Shown in pieces: positions 32,788 to 41,134 of a DNA stretch of 64,000 bases. Origin of the DNA: JANQRA01 sp035550735. GTDB taxonomy: Bacteria; Actinomycetota; Acidimicrobiia; Spongiisociales; ZC4RG35. A program made the translations under genes and the position numbers. How positions within the stretch are numbered: position 1 is the stretch's first letter; each line of letters starts with the position of its first letter. The notes beneath the pieces are model-generated. The model was given only the letters and a program-made list of their open reading frames with translations. It had not been told where the DNA came from and made no database searches. Location: positions 18,465-82,464 of the forward strand of contig DASZOM010000042.1 in assembly GCA_035550735.1 (NCBI GenBank), in the 5' to 3' direction.

Positions 32788-33683
32788 TGGACGAATCCGA
32801 CGAATTGGATCTCCGGCTCCAGCATGGTCCCCGATCGCTCCAGCACCGTGTCTTTCACCCGCTCCACCAGCTCCCGGATCTGGGCGGAGGTCGCATCGGG
32901 TCCGGCGACGAAGAAGTTGGCGTGCTTCTCGGAGACCGAGACGCTCCCGATGGCCATCCCCTTGAGACCCAGTCTGTCGATCAGGTCGCCCGCGGCCATC
33001 CCGGGCGGATTCTTGAAGACACTGCCGGCGTTGAGTGTCCCCCCCGGCTGATTCTCCTTGCGCCAGCGGGTGATCTCCCTCATCAGCCGTTTGCCGTCTT
33101 CCTCCGGGCCCTTCTCCCCCTGGAAGCGGGCGGAGAGGATGACCTCGTCGGCGGAGACGTTGGAGTGGCGATAGGACAGGTCGAGCTGGGAAGGGCCCGA
33201 CTCCCGGATCGTGCCGTCGGCGAGGTCGAGGATGCGGGCGGTGATCAGACGGTCGGTGGTCTCGACATCGAAGCAGCCGGCGTTCTGACGCACGGCGCCA
33301 CCGACCGACCCGGGCACTCCGACGAAGAACTCCAACCCGAGGACACCCGCTTCCACCGCGGTCCGGGCGACCCGTGGCAGTGGTGCCGCTCCCCCGGCCT
33401 CGACCCGGTCTTCGCTCACCTCGATGGCGGCGAATCCGAGACCGAGGTGGACCACGAGGCCATCGAAGCCGTCATCCGCCACCAACAGGTTCGAGCCCCG
33501 GCCCAGGACCAGGAGAGGGTGCTCCCGAGTCAGACCCGAGTCGACCAGCGACATCAGATCCTCGATCGACTCGACCTCGGCGAACAGACGCGCCGGGCCG
33601 CCCGCCTTGTAGGTGGTCAGCGGCCCGAGAGGCACACCCTCCCTGACCAGTCCCGTGGCGACTGGAGGCCGGTCCGGGCTCAT
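32784..33683 (-). CDS. murB: UDP-N-acetylenolpyruvoylglucosamine reductase
   Basis: Reduces UDP-GlcNAc-enolpyruvate to UDP-MurNAc with FAD and NADPH, 299 aa. FAD-binding segments are LTTYKAGGPARLFAEV, VLGRGSNLLVADDGFDG and GVPGSVGGAVRQNAG. The catalytic serine segment is NAGSVFKNPPG and the late glutamate is in GTMLEPEIQFVG. It is coupled at both ends by ATGA overlaps with murC and ftsQ. Confidence 0.96.
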   Translation of the reverse strand: MSPDRPPVATGLVREGVPLGPLTTYKAGGPARLFAEVESIEDLMSLVDSGLTREHPLLVLGRGSNLLVADDGFDGLVVHLGLGFAAIEVSEDRVEAGGAAPLPRVARTAVEAGVLGLEFFVGVPGSVGGAVRQNAGCFDVETTDRLITARILDLADGTIRESGPSQLDLSYRHSNVSADEVILSARFQGEKGPEEDGKRLMREITRWRKENQPGGTLNAGSVFKNPPGMAAGDLIDRLGLKGMAIGSVSVSEKHANFFVAGPDATSAQIRELVERVKDTVLERSGTMLEPEIQFVGFVQ

Positions 33684-35038
33684 GAAGCCGTCGCCAGCTT
33701 GGGGGCGAGCTCGGTGTGGAGGAGGGTGATGTCCCCCGCGCCGAGGCTGAGGACCAGGTCTCCCCTTCCCACCCTCTCCGCGAGGAAGTCCGCCAGTTCG
33801 AAGCGATGGGGCACGTAATGGACCTCGGCGCCGGCGGCACGGGCCGCCTCCGCGACCAGCTCCCCGGTGATCCCGGGCACGGGCTCCTCCCGGGCGCCGA
33901 AGACGTCAGTGACGACGACCACGTCGGCCTCGGCCAGGGCCTCGCCGAACTCCTCGCTGAATCGCTCTGTCCGGGAGTAGAGGTGGGGTTGGAAGACCGC
34001 CCAGATCCGGCCACCGGCGACGGCGCGCGCCGCAGACAGGACCGCCGCCACCTCGGTGGGGTGGTGGGCGTAGTCGTCGTAGAGGCTGACCCCGGCCACG
34101 GTCCCCCTGTTCTCCCAGCGACGGCCGACACCACGGAACTTGGCCACACCGTCCACGACGGCCTCGAGATCCCTCCCCAGCTCGACGAGGACGGCGATCG
34201 CCCCTGCCGCGTCGAGGGCGATGTGACGTCCTGGCTGGGACAGTGAGACCGGGGCCGACCGGCCCCGACCTTCGAGCAGGAACGACACGCCGTGGGGACC
34301 GGTGACCACGTCGCTCACACGCCAGTCTGCTTCGGGATCGAGACCGTAGGTCACCGTGCCGACCGCCTCTGCCACCTGGCGGGACCCGGCATCGTCCCGG
34401 CAGGACACCACCGGACCTTCCACGCTCCGGGCGACCCCGATGAATGCGTCCACCAGCTCGTCTGCGGTGCCGAAATGGTCGACGTGCTCGTGCTCGACGT
34501 TGGTGATGACCAGACCGCGCAACCGGAGGCTCTCGAAGGTGCGGAAGGCCTCGTCGGCCTCGAGGACGAGGAGGTCGGACGTGCCGAAGTGGCCGTTGGT
34601 CCCGAGCCCCACCAGATCGCCTCCCACGACGAAGGAGGGGTCCTCACCGATGGCGCGCAACGCGGTGACCAACAACGCGGTGGTGGTCGTCTTGCCATGG
34701 GTGCCGGTGGCGCCGATAGTGGGGATCTCGCCGGTCAGTGCGGCGAGGAGCTGGGGACGGCGCCAGACCTCGATCCCGAGGGCGCGGGCTCTCTCCAGCT
34801 CCTCGTCGTAGTCGGGGACCGCCGAGGAGGCCACCACCAGACCGGCCCCATCGATCGCCTCCGGGTGATGGCCGACCCACACAGGGATGTCAAGGTCGGC
34901 GAGGGCATCGAGTGAGGGCCCGCCACGCAGGTCGGAACCGGAGAGATGGGATCCGCGGGCATCGAGAAGCTTGGCCAGTGCACTCATACCGGCGCCCCCT
35001 ACGCCCACGATGTGGATTCGCCCCGCGGGCATGCTCAT
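33680..35038 (-). CDS. murC: UDP-N-acetylmuramate--L-alanine ligase
   Basis: Adds the first amino acid of the peptidoglycan stem, 452 aa. The nucleotide-sugar site is IHIVGVGGAGMSALAKLL, the ATP loop is GATGTHGKTTTTALLV, and EADEAFRTF, NVEHEHVDHFG and YDDYAHHPTEV are all Mur-ligase landmarks. The start overlaps the murG stop and the end overlaps the murB start (ATGA both). Confidence 0.97.
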   Translation of the reverse strand: MSMPAGRIHIVGVGGAGMSALAKLLDARGSHLSGSDLRGGPSLDALADLDIPVWVGHHPEAIDGAGLVVASSAVPDYDEELERARALGIEVWRRPQLLAALTGEIPTIGATGTHGKTTTTALLVTALRAIGEDPSFVVGGDLVGLGTNGHFGTSDLLVLEADEAFRTFESLRLRGLVITNVEHEHVDHFGTADELVDAFIGVARSVEGPVVSCRDDAGSRQVAEAVGTVTYGLDPEADWRVSDVVTGPHGVSFLLEGRGRSAPVSLSQPGRHIALDAAGAIAVLVELGRDLEAVVDGVAKFRGVGRRWENRGTVAGVSLYDDYAHHPTEVAAVLSAARAVAGGRIWAVFQPHLYSRTERFSEEFGEALAEADVVVVTDVFGAREEPVPGITGELVAEAARAAGAEVHYVPHRFELADFLAERVGRGDLVLSLGAGDITLLHTELAPKLATAS

Positions 35039-36114
35039 CCTGCTGCCTCGATCATGGTGCGGGCGATGGTAAGGGCCGCCTCGGGCTTGGCGATATCACT
35101 CGCGGCACGGGCCATGTCGGCGAGACGGGCCGGCTCCAGGAAGAGCCCGGTGACCGCCTCGGGCAGGCCGGCGATCCCCGCTTCTTCGACGACGAATGCG
35201 GCTCCCGAAGCGGCGAGGAATCGGGCGTTGCCCTCCTGGTGCCCCCCGGAGCCGAATCGCCCCGGGACCAGGATCGACGGGGTGGCGGTGACGGTCAGCT
35301 CGGCGACGGCGCCTCCGGCCCGGGCGATGACCAGGTCGGCTGCGGCGTAGAACCACTCCATCTCGGTCTCGAAACCGATCCGGGACCACGTCACGGCTTC
35401 CGACGCCTGCCGCGCCATCAGGTCCGCGAGATGGGTCTCACCGGTGAGATGGACCACACCGATCCTCGGACCGTCCCAGCCCTCCACCATGGTCGCCACC
35501 GCCTCGTTCAAGACGCCGGCTCCCAGCGAGCCGCCGAAGACACCGAGGACGTGTTCGTGTCCCTCTACCCCGTATCGCAGCCGGGCCCCCGGCAGGAGCC
35601 GCTCCCGATCGAACTGGCGGATGGGGCGGCGCACCGGGTTGCCGACCCAGGTTCCGCGAGGAAGGCCACCGGTGCGGGGGAAGGAGACGAAGCTGGCCCG
35701 TGCCCAGCGGGCTGTCACCTTGTTGGCCAGCCCGGCCTCGGCGTTCTGCTCGGCATTGAAGAAGGGCTTGCGACGTGCCCGGGCGGCCATGGCGGCAGGG
35801 ATCGTGACGTAGCCGCCCATCCCGAGCACGACTTCGATACCGAGCGAGTCGATCTGCTCGACGATCCGCCGCCGAGCCCGTCTCACCACCCCGGCAAGCC
35901 TGAGGTTGTCGACGGTGACCGAGCGTTTGAGACCGGCGACGTCAACTGACAAGAAGCGGAATCCATGCTCGGGGTAGACCCGGGCCTCGAGCCGGTCACC
36001 CCCGACATAGGTGACGTCGTCCCTCTCCACGCCAAGCTCGAGCAGGGCCTCCCCCACCGCCAGACCGGGGAACACATGCCCACCGGTGCCGGCTGCGGCG
36101 ATGAGGAAGGTCAT
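35035..36114 (-). CDS. murG: UDP-GlcNAc transferase MurG
   Basis: Membrane-associated glycosyltransferase that converts lipid I to lipid II, 359 aa. The first G-loop is AAAGTGGHVFPGLAVGEAL; HEHVLGVFGGSLGAGVLNEA is the second. The donor site includes DLVIARAGGAVAELT and RFGSGGHQEGNA. The ATG overlaps the ftsW stop; a longer open frame covers ftsW antisense-like sequence and was rejected. Confidence 0.96.
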   Translation of the reverse strand: MTFLIAAAGTGGHVFPGLAVGEALLELGVERDDVTYVGGDRLEARVYPEHGFRFLSVDVAGLKRSVTVDNLRLAGVVRRARRRIVEQIDSLGIEVVLGMGGYVTIPAAMAARARRKPFFNAEQNAEAGLANKVTARWARASFVSFPRTGGLPRGTWVGNPVRRPIRQFDRERLLPGARLRYGVEGHEHVLGVFGGSLGAGVLNEAVATMVEGWDGPRIGVVHLTGETHLADLMARQASEAVTWSRIGFETEMEWFYAAADLVIARAGGAVAELTVTATPSILVPGRFGSGGHQEGNARFLAASGAAFVVEEAGIAGLPEAVTGLFLEPARLADMARAASDIAKPEAALTIARTMIEAAG

Positions 36115-37283
36115 CGCGGGCGGTCGACGCCGCTCTGGGCGATGTTGACCAGGATTCCGACCGCGCCCATCGAGACTATCAATGCCGTCGAGCCGAAAGA
36201 GACGAATGGCAGGGCGATCCCGGTGATGGGGACGACGCCGAGCACGCCACCGATGTTGACCAGCGCCTGGAAGGAGAGCCACACCGTGATCCCGGCGGCG
36301 ACCATCCGCCCGAACCGATCCGGGGCGCGCGCCGCCACCACCCAGCCGGCTACTGCGAGTGCGATGAACAACCCGATCACGGTCAGCCCGCCCAGGAGCC
36401 CGGTCTCCTCCCCGATGATGGCGAAGATGAAGTCGGTGTGCGCGTTGGGGAGGTAGAACCAACGGGCTCGGGAGGCACCCAGCCCGACACCGAAGATGCC
36501 ACCGTTTCCCAGGGCGTAATAGCCCTGGAGGAGCTGGTAGCCGTCACCGGTCGGATCGGCGTAGGGGTCGAGATACGAGTCGATGCGGCTCGCCCGGTAG
36601 TCGGCGTCGAATGCCAGGTAGGTGGCGGCGGCGACGGCGAGGAGGCCGAGCAGCAGGACGTACTTCATCGGGGCATCACTGGCCACGATCACAGCCATCG
36701 CGGCGGCCCCGATGATGAGCAACGTTCCGAGATCGGGCTGGCGGATGACGAGCACGCCGACTACCCCCACGGTGGCCACCACCGGGATGATGAAGTGCCA
36801 GAAACGGGTGAGCAGCCTCGCCTTCTTCTCCAGGAGATAGGAGAGGACGAGGATCACGCCGAGCTTGGCCAGCTCGGACGGTTGGAAGGAGGGAAGCCCG
36901 GGGAGATTCACCCATCTCGTCGCCCCGCCCTCCGTCAGCCCCTTGAACTCGACGAGGAGCAAGAGCCCCACCGTGCCGAGGAAGGCCGGGATCGCCAGCT
37001 TCCGGTAGAACCGGTACGGGATCCGTGACATGACGAGGAGGGCGACGGTCCCCAGCCCGACACCCACCAGCTGCCGCTTGAGGAAGTGCCACTGATCCTG
37101 GGTCTCGGTCTGGTTGAGGGCGACTGCCGAGGAGGCGGACATGGTCACCCCCAGCCCGATGACGACGAGCACGACCACCAGCACGAGGAGCGTGGTGGTG
37201 GCGCGGTCGTTGACTTTCTGCAGGGCGATCTTGTCACGGGCCGCGGCACGCACCTTGGCCAGGGATGTCACGTTGGCGGTCAT
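36111..37283 (-). CDS. ftsW: lipid II polymerase FtsW (SEDS family)
   Basis: Septal glycan polymerase working with FtsI, 390 aa with about ten membrane helices. SEDS signatures are GGATRWVNLPGLPSFQPSELAKLG, split by the catalytic Asp region VLVIRQPDLGTLLIIG, plus NAHTDFIFAIIGEETGLLGG and GIALPFVSFGST. The cytoplasmic N-terminal tail is about 40 residues. The ATG overlaps the murD stop as ATGA; earlier in-frame starts lie inside murD. Confidence 0.95.
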   Translation of the reverse strand: MTANVTSLAKVRAAARDKIALQKVNDRATTTLLVLVVVLVVIGLGVTMSASSAVALNQTETQDQWHFLKRQLVGVGLGTVALLVMSRIPYRFYRKLAIPAFLGTVGLLLLVEFKGLTEGGATRWVNLPGLPSFQPSELAKLGVILVLSYLLEKKARLLTRFWHFIIPVVATVGVVGVLVIRQPDLGTLLIIGAAAMAVIVASDAPMKYVLLLGLLAVAAATYLAFDADYRASRIDSYLDPYADPTGDGYQLLQGYYALGNGGIFGVGLGASRARWFYLPNAHTDFIFAIIGEETGLLGGLTVIGLFIALAVAGWVVAARAPDRFGRMVAAGITVWLSFQALVNIGGVLGVVPITGIALPFVSFGSTALIVSMGAVGILVNIAQSGVDRPR

Positions 37284-38575
37284 GGCCTCCCTCTCTCCAC
37301 TCTCTCGAGGACCAACTCGGTGAAACGATCTCCCCTCGCCCCGTATGACTCGAACTGGTCGAAGCTGGCGCAACCGGGGGCGAGGAGGACGGTGTCCCCG
37401 TCGCCCGCGGCCCTGGCGGCCATCTCAACGGCGATCTCGAGCTTGCCGGCGAGCCGTCCCCGCTCCCCGGCGGCGGCGACCAGGTCCGGGCCGGCCTCGC
37501 CGATCCCGATCAGCATCACCACGTTCTCCTCGGCGGCGAGTGGAGTCAGGTCGATCCCCTTCGCCAGCCCGCCGGCGATGAGCACCACCGGGCCGTGGGC
37601 CCGCACCGAGGCGACGGCGGCGTGGAGGTTGGTCGCCTTGGAGTCGTTGACCCAGCGGACGCCGTTGTCGGCGGCAACCAGGGTGCGGCGATGCGCCCCC
37701 GGCCGGTAGTCGATCGCACCCCTGGCCACCCCGAGTGGGCTGGCCCCCATGTGGAGCGCAAGGGCTGCCGAGCAGGCCATGTTGACCAGATGGATGGGGT
37801 CACGGGAGGAGAGCTCGTTCACGTCGACGGTGAGGTCGCCGACGACGAGATTGGCCCCGTCGAATCCACCACCGCCCTCGGGCACCCTCGTCCCCGACAC
37901 GGGATAGAGCTGTGAGGGCGATCGCGCCGCCAGCGCCGTCGCCCCCTCGTCGTCGGCGTCGAACACGAGGAGGTCGGTCTCGGTCTGGTTGGAGTAGATC
38001 AGCGCTTTGGCGTCACGATACGACTGCGGCGAGCCGTGCCAGTCGAGATGGTCCACGGCGACGTTGGTGATGGCAGCCGCGATCGGGTGAAACGTCTCGG
38101 TGAACCTGAGCTGGAAGCTGGAGACCTCGACTACCAGGGCGTCGTGGTCGGTGTCCGCGAAGTCTGACAGCGGCGCGCCGATGTTCCCGGCCGCAGGGGC
38201 GTCGAGACCGGAGGCGTCGAGCATCATGGCGGTGGCTTCGGTGACGGTGGTCTTCCCGTTGGTCCCGGTCACCGCGGCCACCGGCGCCCGGAGATGGCGA
38301 AAGGCGAACTCGATCTCGCTCCAGATGGTGAGCCGGTTCTCCAGTGCGTCGACCAGGGGGGCCGAGCGCTCCGGGAAGCCGGGGCTGGCGATCACCAGGT
38401 CGACGCCGTCGAGGAGCACCGGGTCCCATCTCCCCGAGGCGGTGGCCACGCCGAGCCCGAGGAGCTCGGGGCTGTCCTTCTCGTCGAACACGGTGACGGT
38501 CATCCCGTGACGGAGTGCCAGCCGGGCCGCGGCCCGGCCCGACACGCCACCGCCGAGGACGAGCGCCCGGCTCAC
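37280..38575 (-). CDS. murD: UDP-N-acetylmuramoylalanine--D-glutamate ligase
   Basis: Adds D-glutamate to the stem peptide, 431 aa. The N-terminal Rossmann motif is ALVLGGGVSGRAAARLA. The ATP loop is VTGTNGKTTVTEATA; NVAVDHLDWHGSPQSY and RWVNDSKATNLHAA are family landmarks. The chosen GTG overlaps the mraY stop as GTGA. The upstream open frame (about 110 codons) is antisense-quality sequence over mraY. Confidence 0.96.
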   Translation of the reverse strand: MSRALVLGGGVSGRAAARLALRHGMTVTVFDEKDSPELLGLGVATASGRWDPVLLDGVDLVIASPGFPERSAPLVDALENRLTIWSEIEFAFRHLRAPVAAVTGTNGKTTVTEATAMMLDASGLDAPAAGNIGAPLSDFADTDHDALVVEVSSFQLRFTETFHPIAAAITNVAVDHLDWHGSPQSYRDAKALIYSNQTETDLLVFDADDEGATALAARSPSQLYPVSGTRVPEGGGGFDGANLVVGDLTVDVNELSSRDPIHLVNMACSAALALHMGASPLGVARGAIDYRPGAHRRTLVAADNGVRWVNDSKATNLHAAVASVRAHGPVVLIAGGLAKGIDLTPLAAEENVVMLIGIGEAGPDLVAAAGERGRLAGKLEIAVEMAARAAGDGDTVLLAPGCASFDQFESYGARGDRFTELVLERVERGRP

Positions 38576-39648
38576 AGGATCCCCTCCAGGGTGAGGAAGT
38601 CGGCATAGAAGAGACCGAGACCCAGGGCCACCCCGATGCCGGTCAGGATCCAGAAGCGGATCACCACGGTCGTCTCCGGCCAGCCTCCGAGGTCGAAATG
38701 GAAGTGAAGGGGCGACATGCGAAGGACCCGTCTCCCGGTCAGCTTGAAACTGGAGACCTGGGCCACCACGGACAGCACCTCTGCCACGAAGATCGCCCCG
38801 ACCAGGGCGAGGAGCAGGTGGGTGTTGGTGAGCAGGGCGAGGGCGGCGAGCAGCCCGCCGATCCCCTGGCTGCCCACGTCCCCCATGAAGACCTTGGCGG
38901 GCGGTGCGTTCCACCACAGGAAGCCGAGCAGGGCGCCGAACATCGCCGCCGAGATCATCGCCAGCTCCAGTGGGGAGAGGGCTTGATACATCGCATCAGG
39001 CCGGAACACGTCGGAGTTCCTGAACTGCCAGAAGGAGATGACCGTGTAGGCACCGACCACGAGTGCCGACGAACCGGCGGCGAGACCGTCCATCCCGTCG
39101 GCCAGGTTCACCCCGTTTGCAGTGCCGGTCAGCATGATGAGGACCCACACCACGAAGAAGACCCCCAGATCGAAGGGGTCGCCGAGGGGCCGGACGAAGG
39201 AGATCTGGGTGACGATCCCCGCCTGGGTCGCCCCAAAGGCGAACAGAGCGGCGATCGCCAGCTGCCCGGTGAACTTGGCCGCCTTGGAGAGCCCGAGGCT
39301 GCGCTGGCGTGAGTACTTGACCCAGTCGTCGAGGAACCCGACGATCGCCATGCCCACCAGGGCGAGCACCGCCAGCCAGCCTCCTGCGCCGAACTCGACC
39401 CGTCGCTCCAGGGTGAAACCGGTGCCGGGCGTCCACACCTGGAAGTGGGCGAGAATCCAGCCGATCACCGCGGCCGGGACGAAGACCACTCCACCCATGG
39501 TGGGGGTGCCCTGCTTGTGGGCATGGCCCTGGATGTCCTCCTGGATGAACTGGCCGATCTCATGACGACGAAGCAGACGGATGGCGTAGGGGGTGCCGAA
39601 GATCGACAGGAGGAGCCCCAGGGCAGCGGCGACGAGAAGCGCAATCAC
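38572..39648 (-). CDS. mraY: phospho-MurNAc-pentapeptide translocase
   Basis: Makes lipid I by transferring phospho-MurNAc-pentapeptide to undecaprenyl phosphate, 358 aa, ten membrane helices. Key sites are GHAHKQGTPTMGGVVFV, the Mg-binding FLDDWVK, NLADGMDGLA, and the histidine loop RMSPLHFHFDLGGWPET. The GTG start is 4 nt after the murE stop. In most genomes murF sits between murE and mraY; there is no room for it here. Confidence 0.96.
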   Translation of the reverse strand: MIALLVAAALGLLLSIFGTPYAIRLLRRHEIGQFIQEDIQGHAHKQGTPTMGGVVFVPAAVIGWILAHFQVWTPGTGFTLERRVEFGAGGWLAVLALVGMAIVGFLDDWVKYSRQRSLGLSKAAKFTGQLAIAALFAFGATQAGIVTQISFVRPLGDPFDLGVFFVVWVLIMLTGTANGVNLADGMDGLAAGSSALVVGAYTVISFWQFRNSDVFRPDAMYQALSPLELAMISAAMFGALLGFLWWNAPPAKVFMGDVGSQGIGGLLAALALLTNTHLLLALVGAIFVAEVLSVVAQVSSFKLTGRRVLRMSPLHFHFDLGGWPETTVVIRFWILTGIGVALGLGLFYADFLTLEGIL

Positions 39649-39652
39649 CGGG

Positions 39653-41134
39653 TCATGCTCCCCGATCGCCGGTCGTATCCGGCGGATAACCGTGGCCGGC
39701 GAGGACTGCGCGGGCGACTTCACGGTCGTCGAAGGGGATCTTGGCCCCACCTATGTCCTGGGTCGGCTCGTGGCCGCGGCCCAGGATCAGCACCACGTCC
39801 CCCGGCCCCGCCGCCTCCACCGCCAACTCGATGGCGGCCCGTCTGTCCACCTCGACCACCTTCTCCGTGGAGGGGTCGACTCCGGAAGCGACGGCAGCGG
39901 TGATCGCGGTCGGGTCCTCACTGCGGGGGTTGTCACTCGTGACGATGACGAGATCGGCGCCGGATGCGGCCTGTCCCATCGCGGTCCGCTTCACCCGGTC
40001 CCTGTCGCCGCCGGCCCCGACGAGCGCGATCACGCGATTGGAGGCGAGGGCCCGCCCGTTGGCGACGGCCCGCCGCACTCCCTCAGGGGTGTGGGCGTAG
40101 TCGACCACCACCAGGAAGGGGATCTCGCCGGCGACGACCTCGAAACGGCCGGGGACCCCGCTGATCGACCTCATGCCGGAGACGACGTCGTCGAGACCGA
40201 TGCCGAGAGCGAGACAGCACCCGGCCGCCACCGCCAGGTTGGCCACGTTGAAATCTCCGATGACGGGCGTCTCCACCTCTGCCGTCCCCCAGGGTGTAAC
40301 CAGCTGGAAGCGCGACCCATGGCGTCCCTGCGCAAGCCGACCGGCAGCGATGTCGCCTCCCTCCCCCACAGTGAGCGTGTCGCCGCCGTACGATGATGCG
40401 ATCGTCGCCCCCACCGGGTCGTCGACATTGATCACGGCCGTGCCCACCTCGAACTCGGTGAAGAGCCGCTCTTTCGCCCGCCGATATCCGTCCATGTCGC
40501 CGTGGAAGTCGAGATGGTCCTGGGACAGGTTCGTGAACGCGGCCACGGCGAATCTGGTGGCACGGACCCTCCCCAGCTCGAGGGCATGCGAGGACACCTC
40601 GGCGGCGACCACCGACACCCCGTGGTCACGCATGGTGGCGAGGAGACGTTGGAAATCCGATGCCTCGGGTGTGGTGAGTGTGGCGGGCACCGACCGCCCG
40701 GCGAACCTGGTGTGGATGGTGCCCATGAGCCCGGTGACGCGTCCTGCCTCGCCGGCCAGCCATTCGACATAGTGGGTGACCGTCGTCTTCCCGTTGGTCC
40801 CGGTCACACCGACCACGTCCAGGTCCCGCGAGGGATGGTCGTGCACCTCGGCGGCGAGATCGCCGAGAACGCGTCGGGTGTCCTCGACCACCAGCTCCGG
40901 CACACCGGCGCCCGTCGGTTTCTCGACACATATGGCGCCGGCCCCGCTGTTCACAGCGGCGGCGACGAAGTCGTGGCCATCCGACCTCGATCCCACCAGG
41001 GCCACATAGAGGCTCTCCGGCGTGACCTGACGGGAGTCATGGTGGACGTCGAGGACCCTGGTGTCCCCCGCCCCGATCAGCTCGGCATCGATCAAGGTCG
41101 CCAGCGCCGACAAGGGCCTACCCCGGCTCGCCAT
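39653..41134 (-). CDS. murE: UDP-MurNAc-tripeptide synthetase
   Basis: Adds the third stem residue, 493 aa. The ATP loop is VTGTNGKTTVTHYVEWL, with FTNLSQDHLDFHG and VVVDYAHTPEGVRRA. The substrate-selecting motif is DNPRSEDP, which predicts meso-diaminopimelate rather than lysine. The ATG used lies 17 bp inside the ftsI end; a TTG 21 nt downstream, just after the ftsI stop and preceded by GGGGTAGG, is a plausible alternative. A long upstream open frame over ftsI was rejected. Confidence 0.95.
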   Translation of the reverse strand: MASRGRPLSALATLIDAELIGAGDTRVLDVHHDSRQVTPESLYVALVGSRSDGHDFVAAAVNSGAGAICVEKPTGAGVPELVVEDTRRVLGDLAAEVHDHPSRDLDVVGVTGTNGKTTVTHYVEWLAGEAGRVTGLMGTIHTRFAGRSVPATLTTPEASDFQRLLATMRDHGVSVVAAEVSSHALELGRVRATRFAVAAFTNLSQDHLDFHGDMDGYRRAKERLFTEFEVGTAVINVDDPVGATIASSYGGDTLTVGEGGDIAAGRLAQGRHGSRFQLVTPWGTAEVETPVIGDFNVANLAVAAGCCLALGIGLDDVVSGMRSISGVPGRFEVVAGEIPFLVVVDYAHTPEGVRRAVANGRALASNRVIALVGAGGDRDRVKRTAMGQAASGADLVIVTSDNPRSEDPTAITAAVASGVDPSTEKVVEVDRRAAIELAVEAAGPGDVVLILGRGHEPTQDIGGAKIPFDDREVARAVLAGHGYPPDTTGDRGA

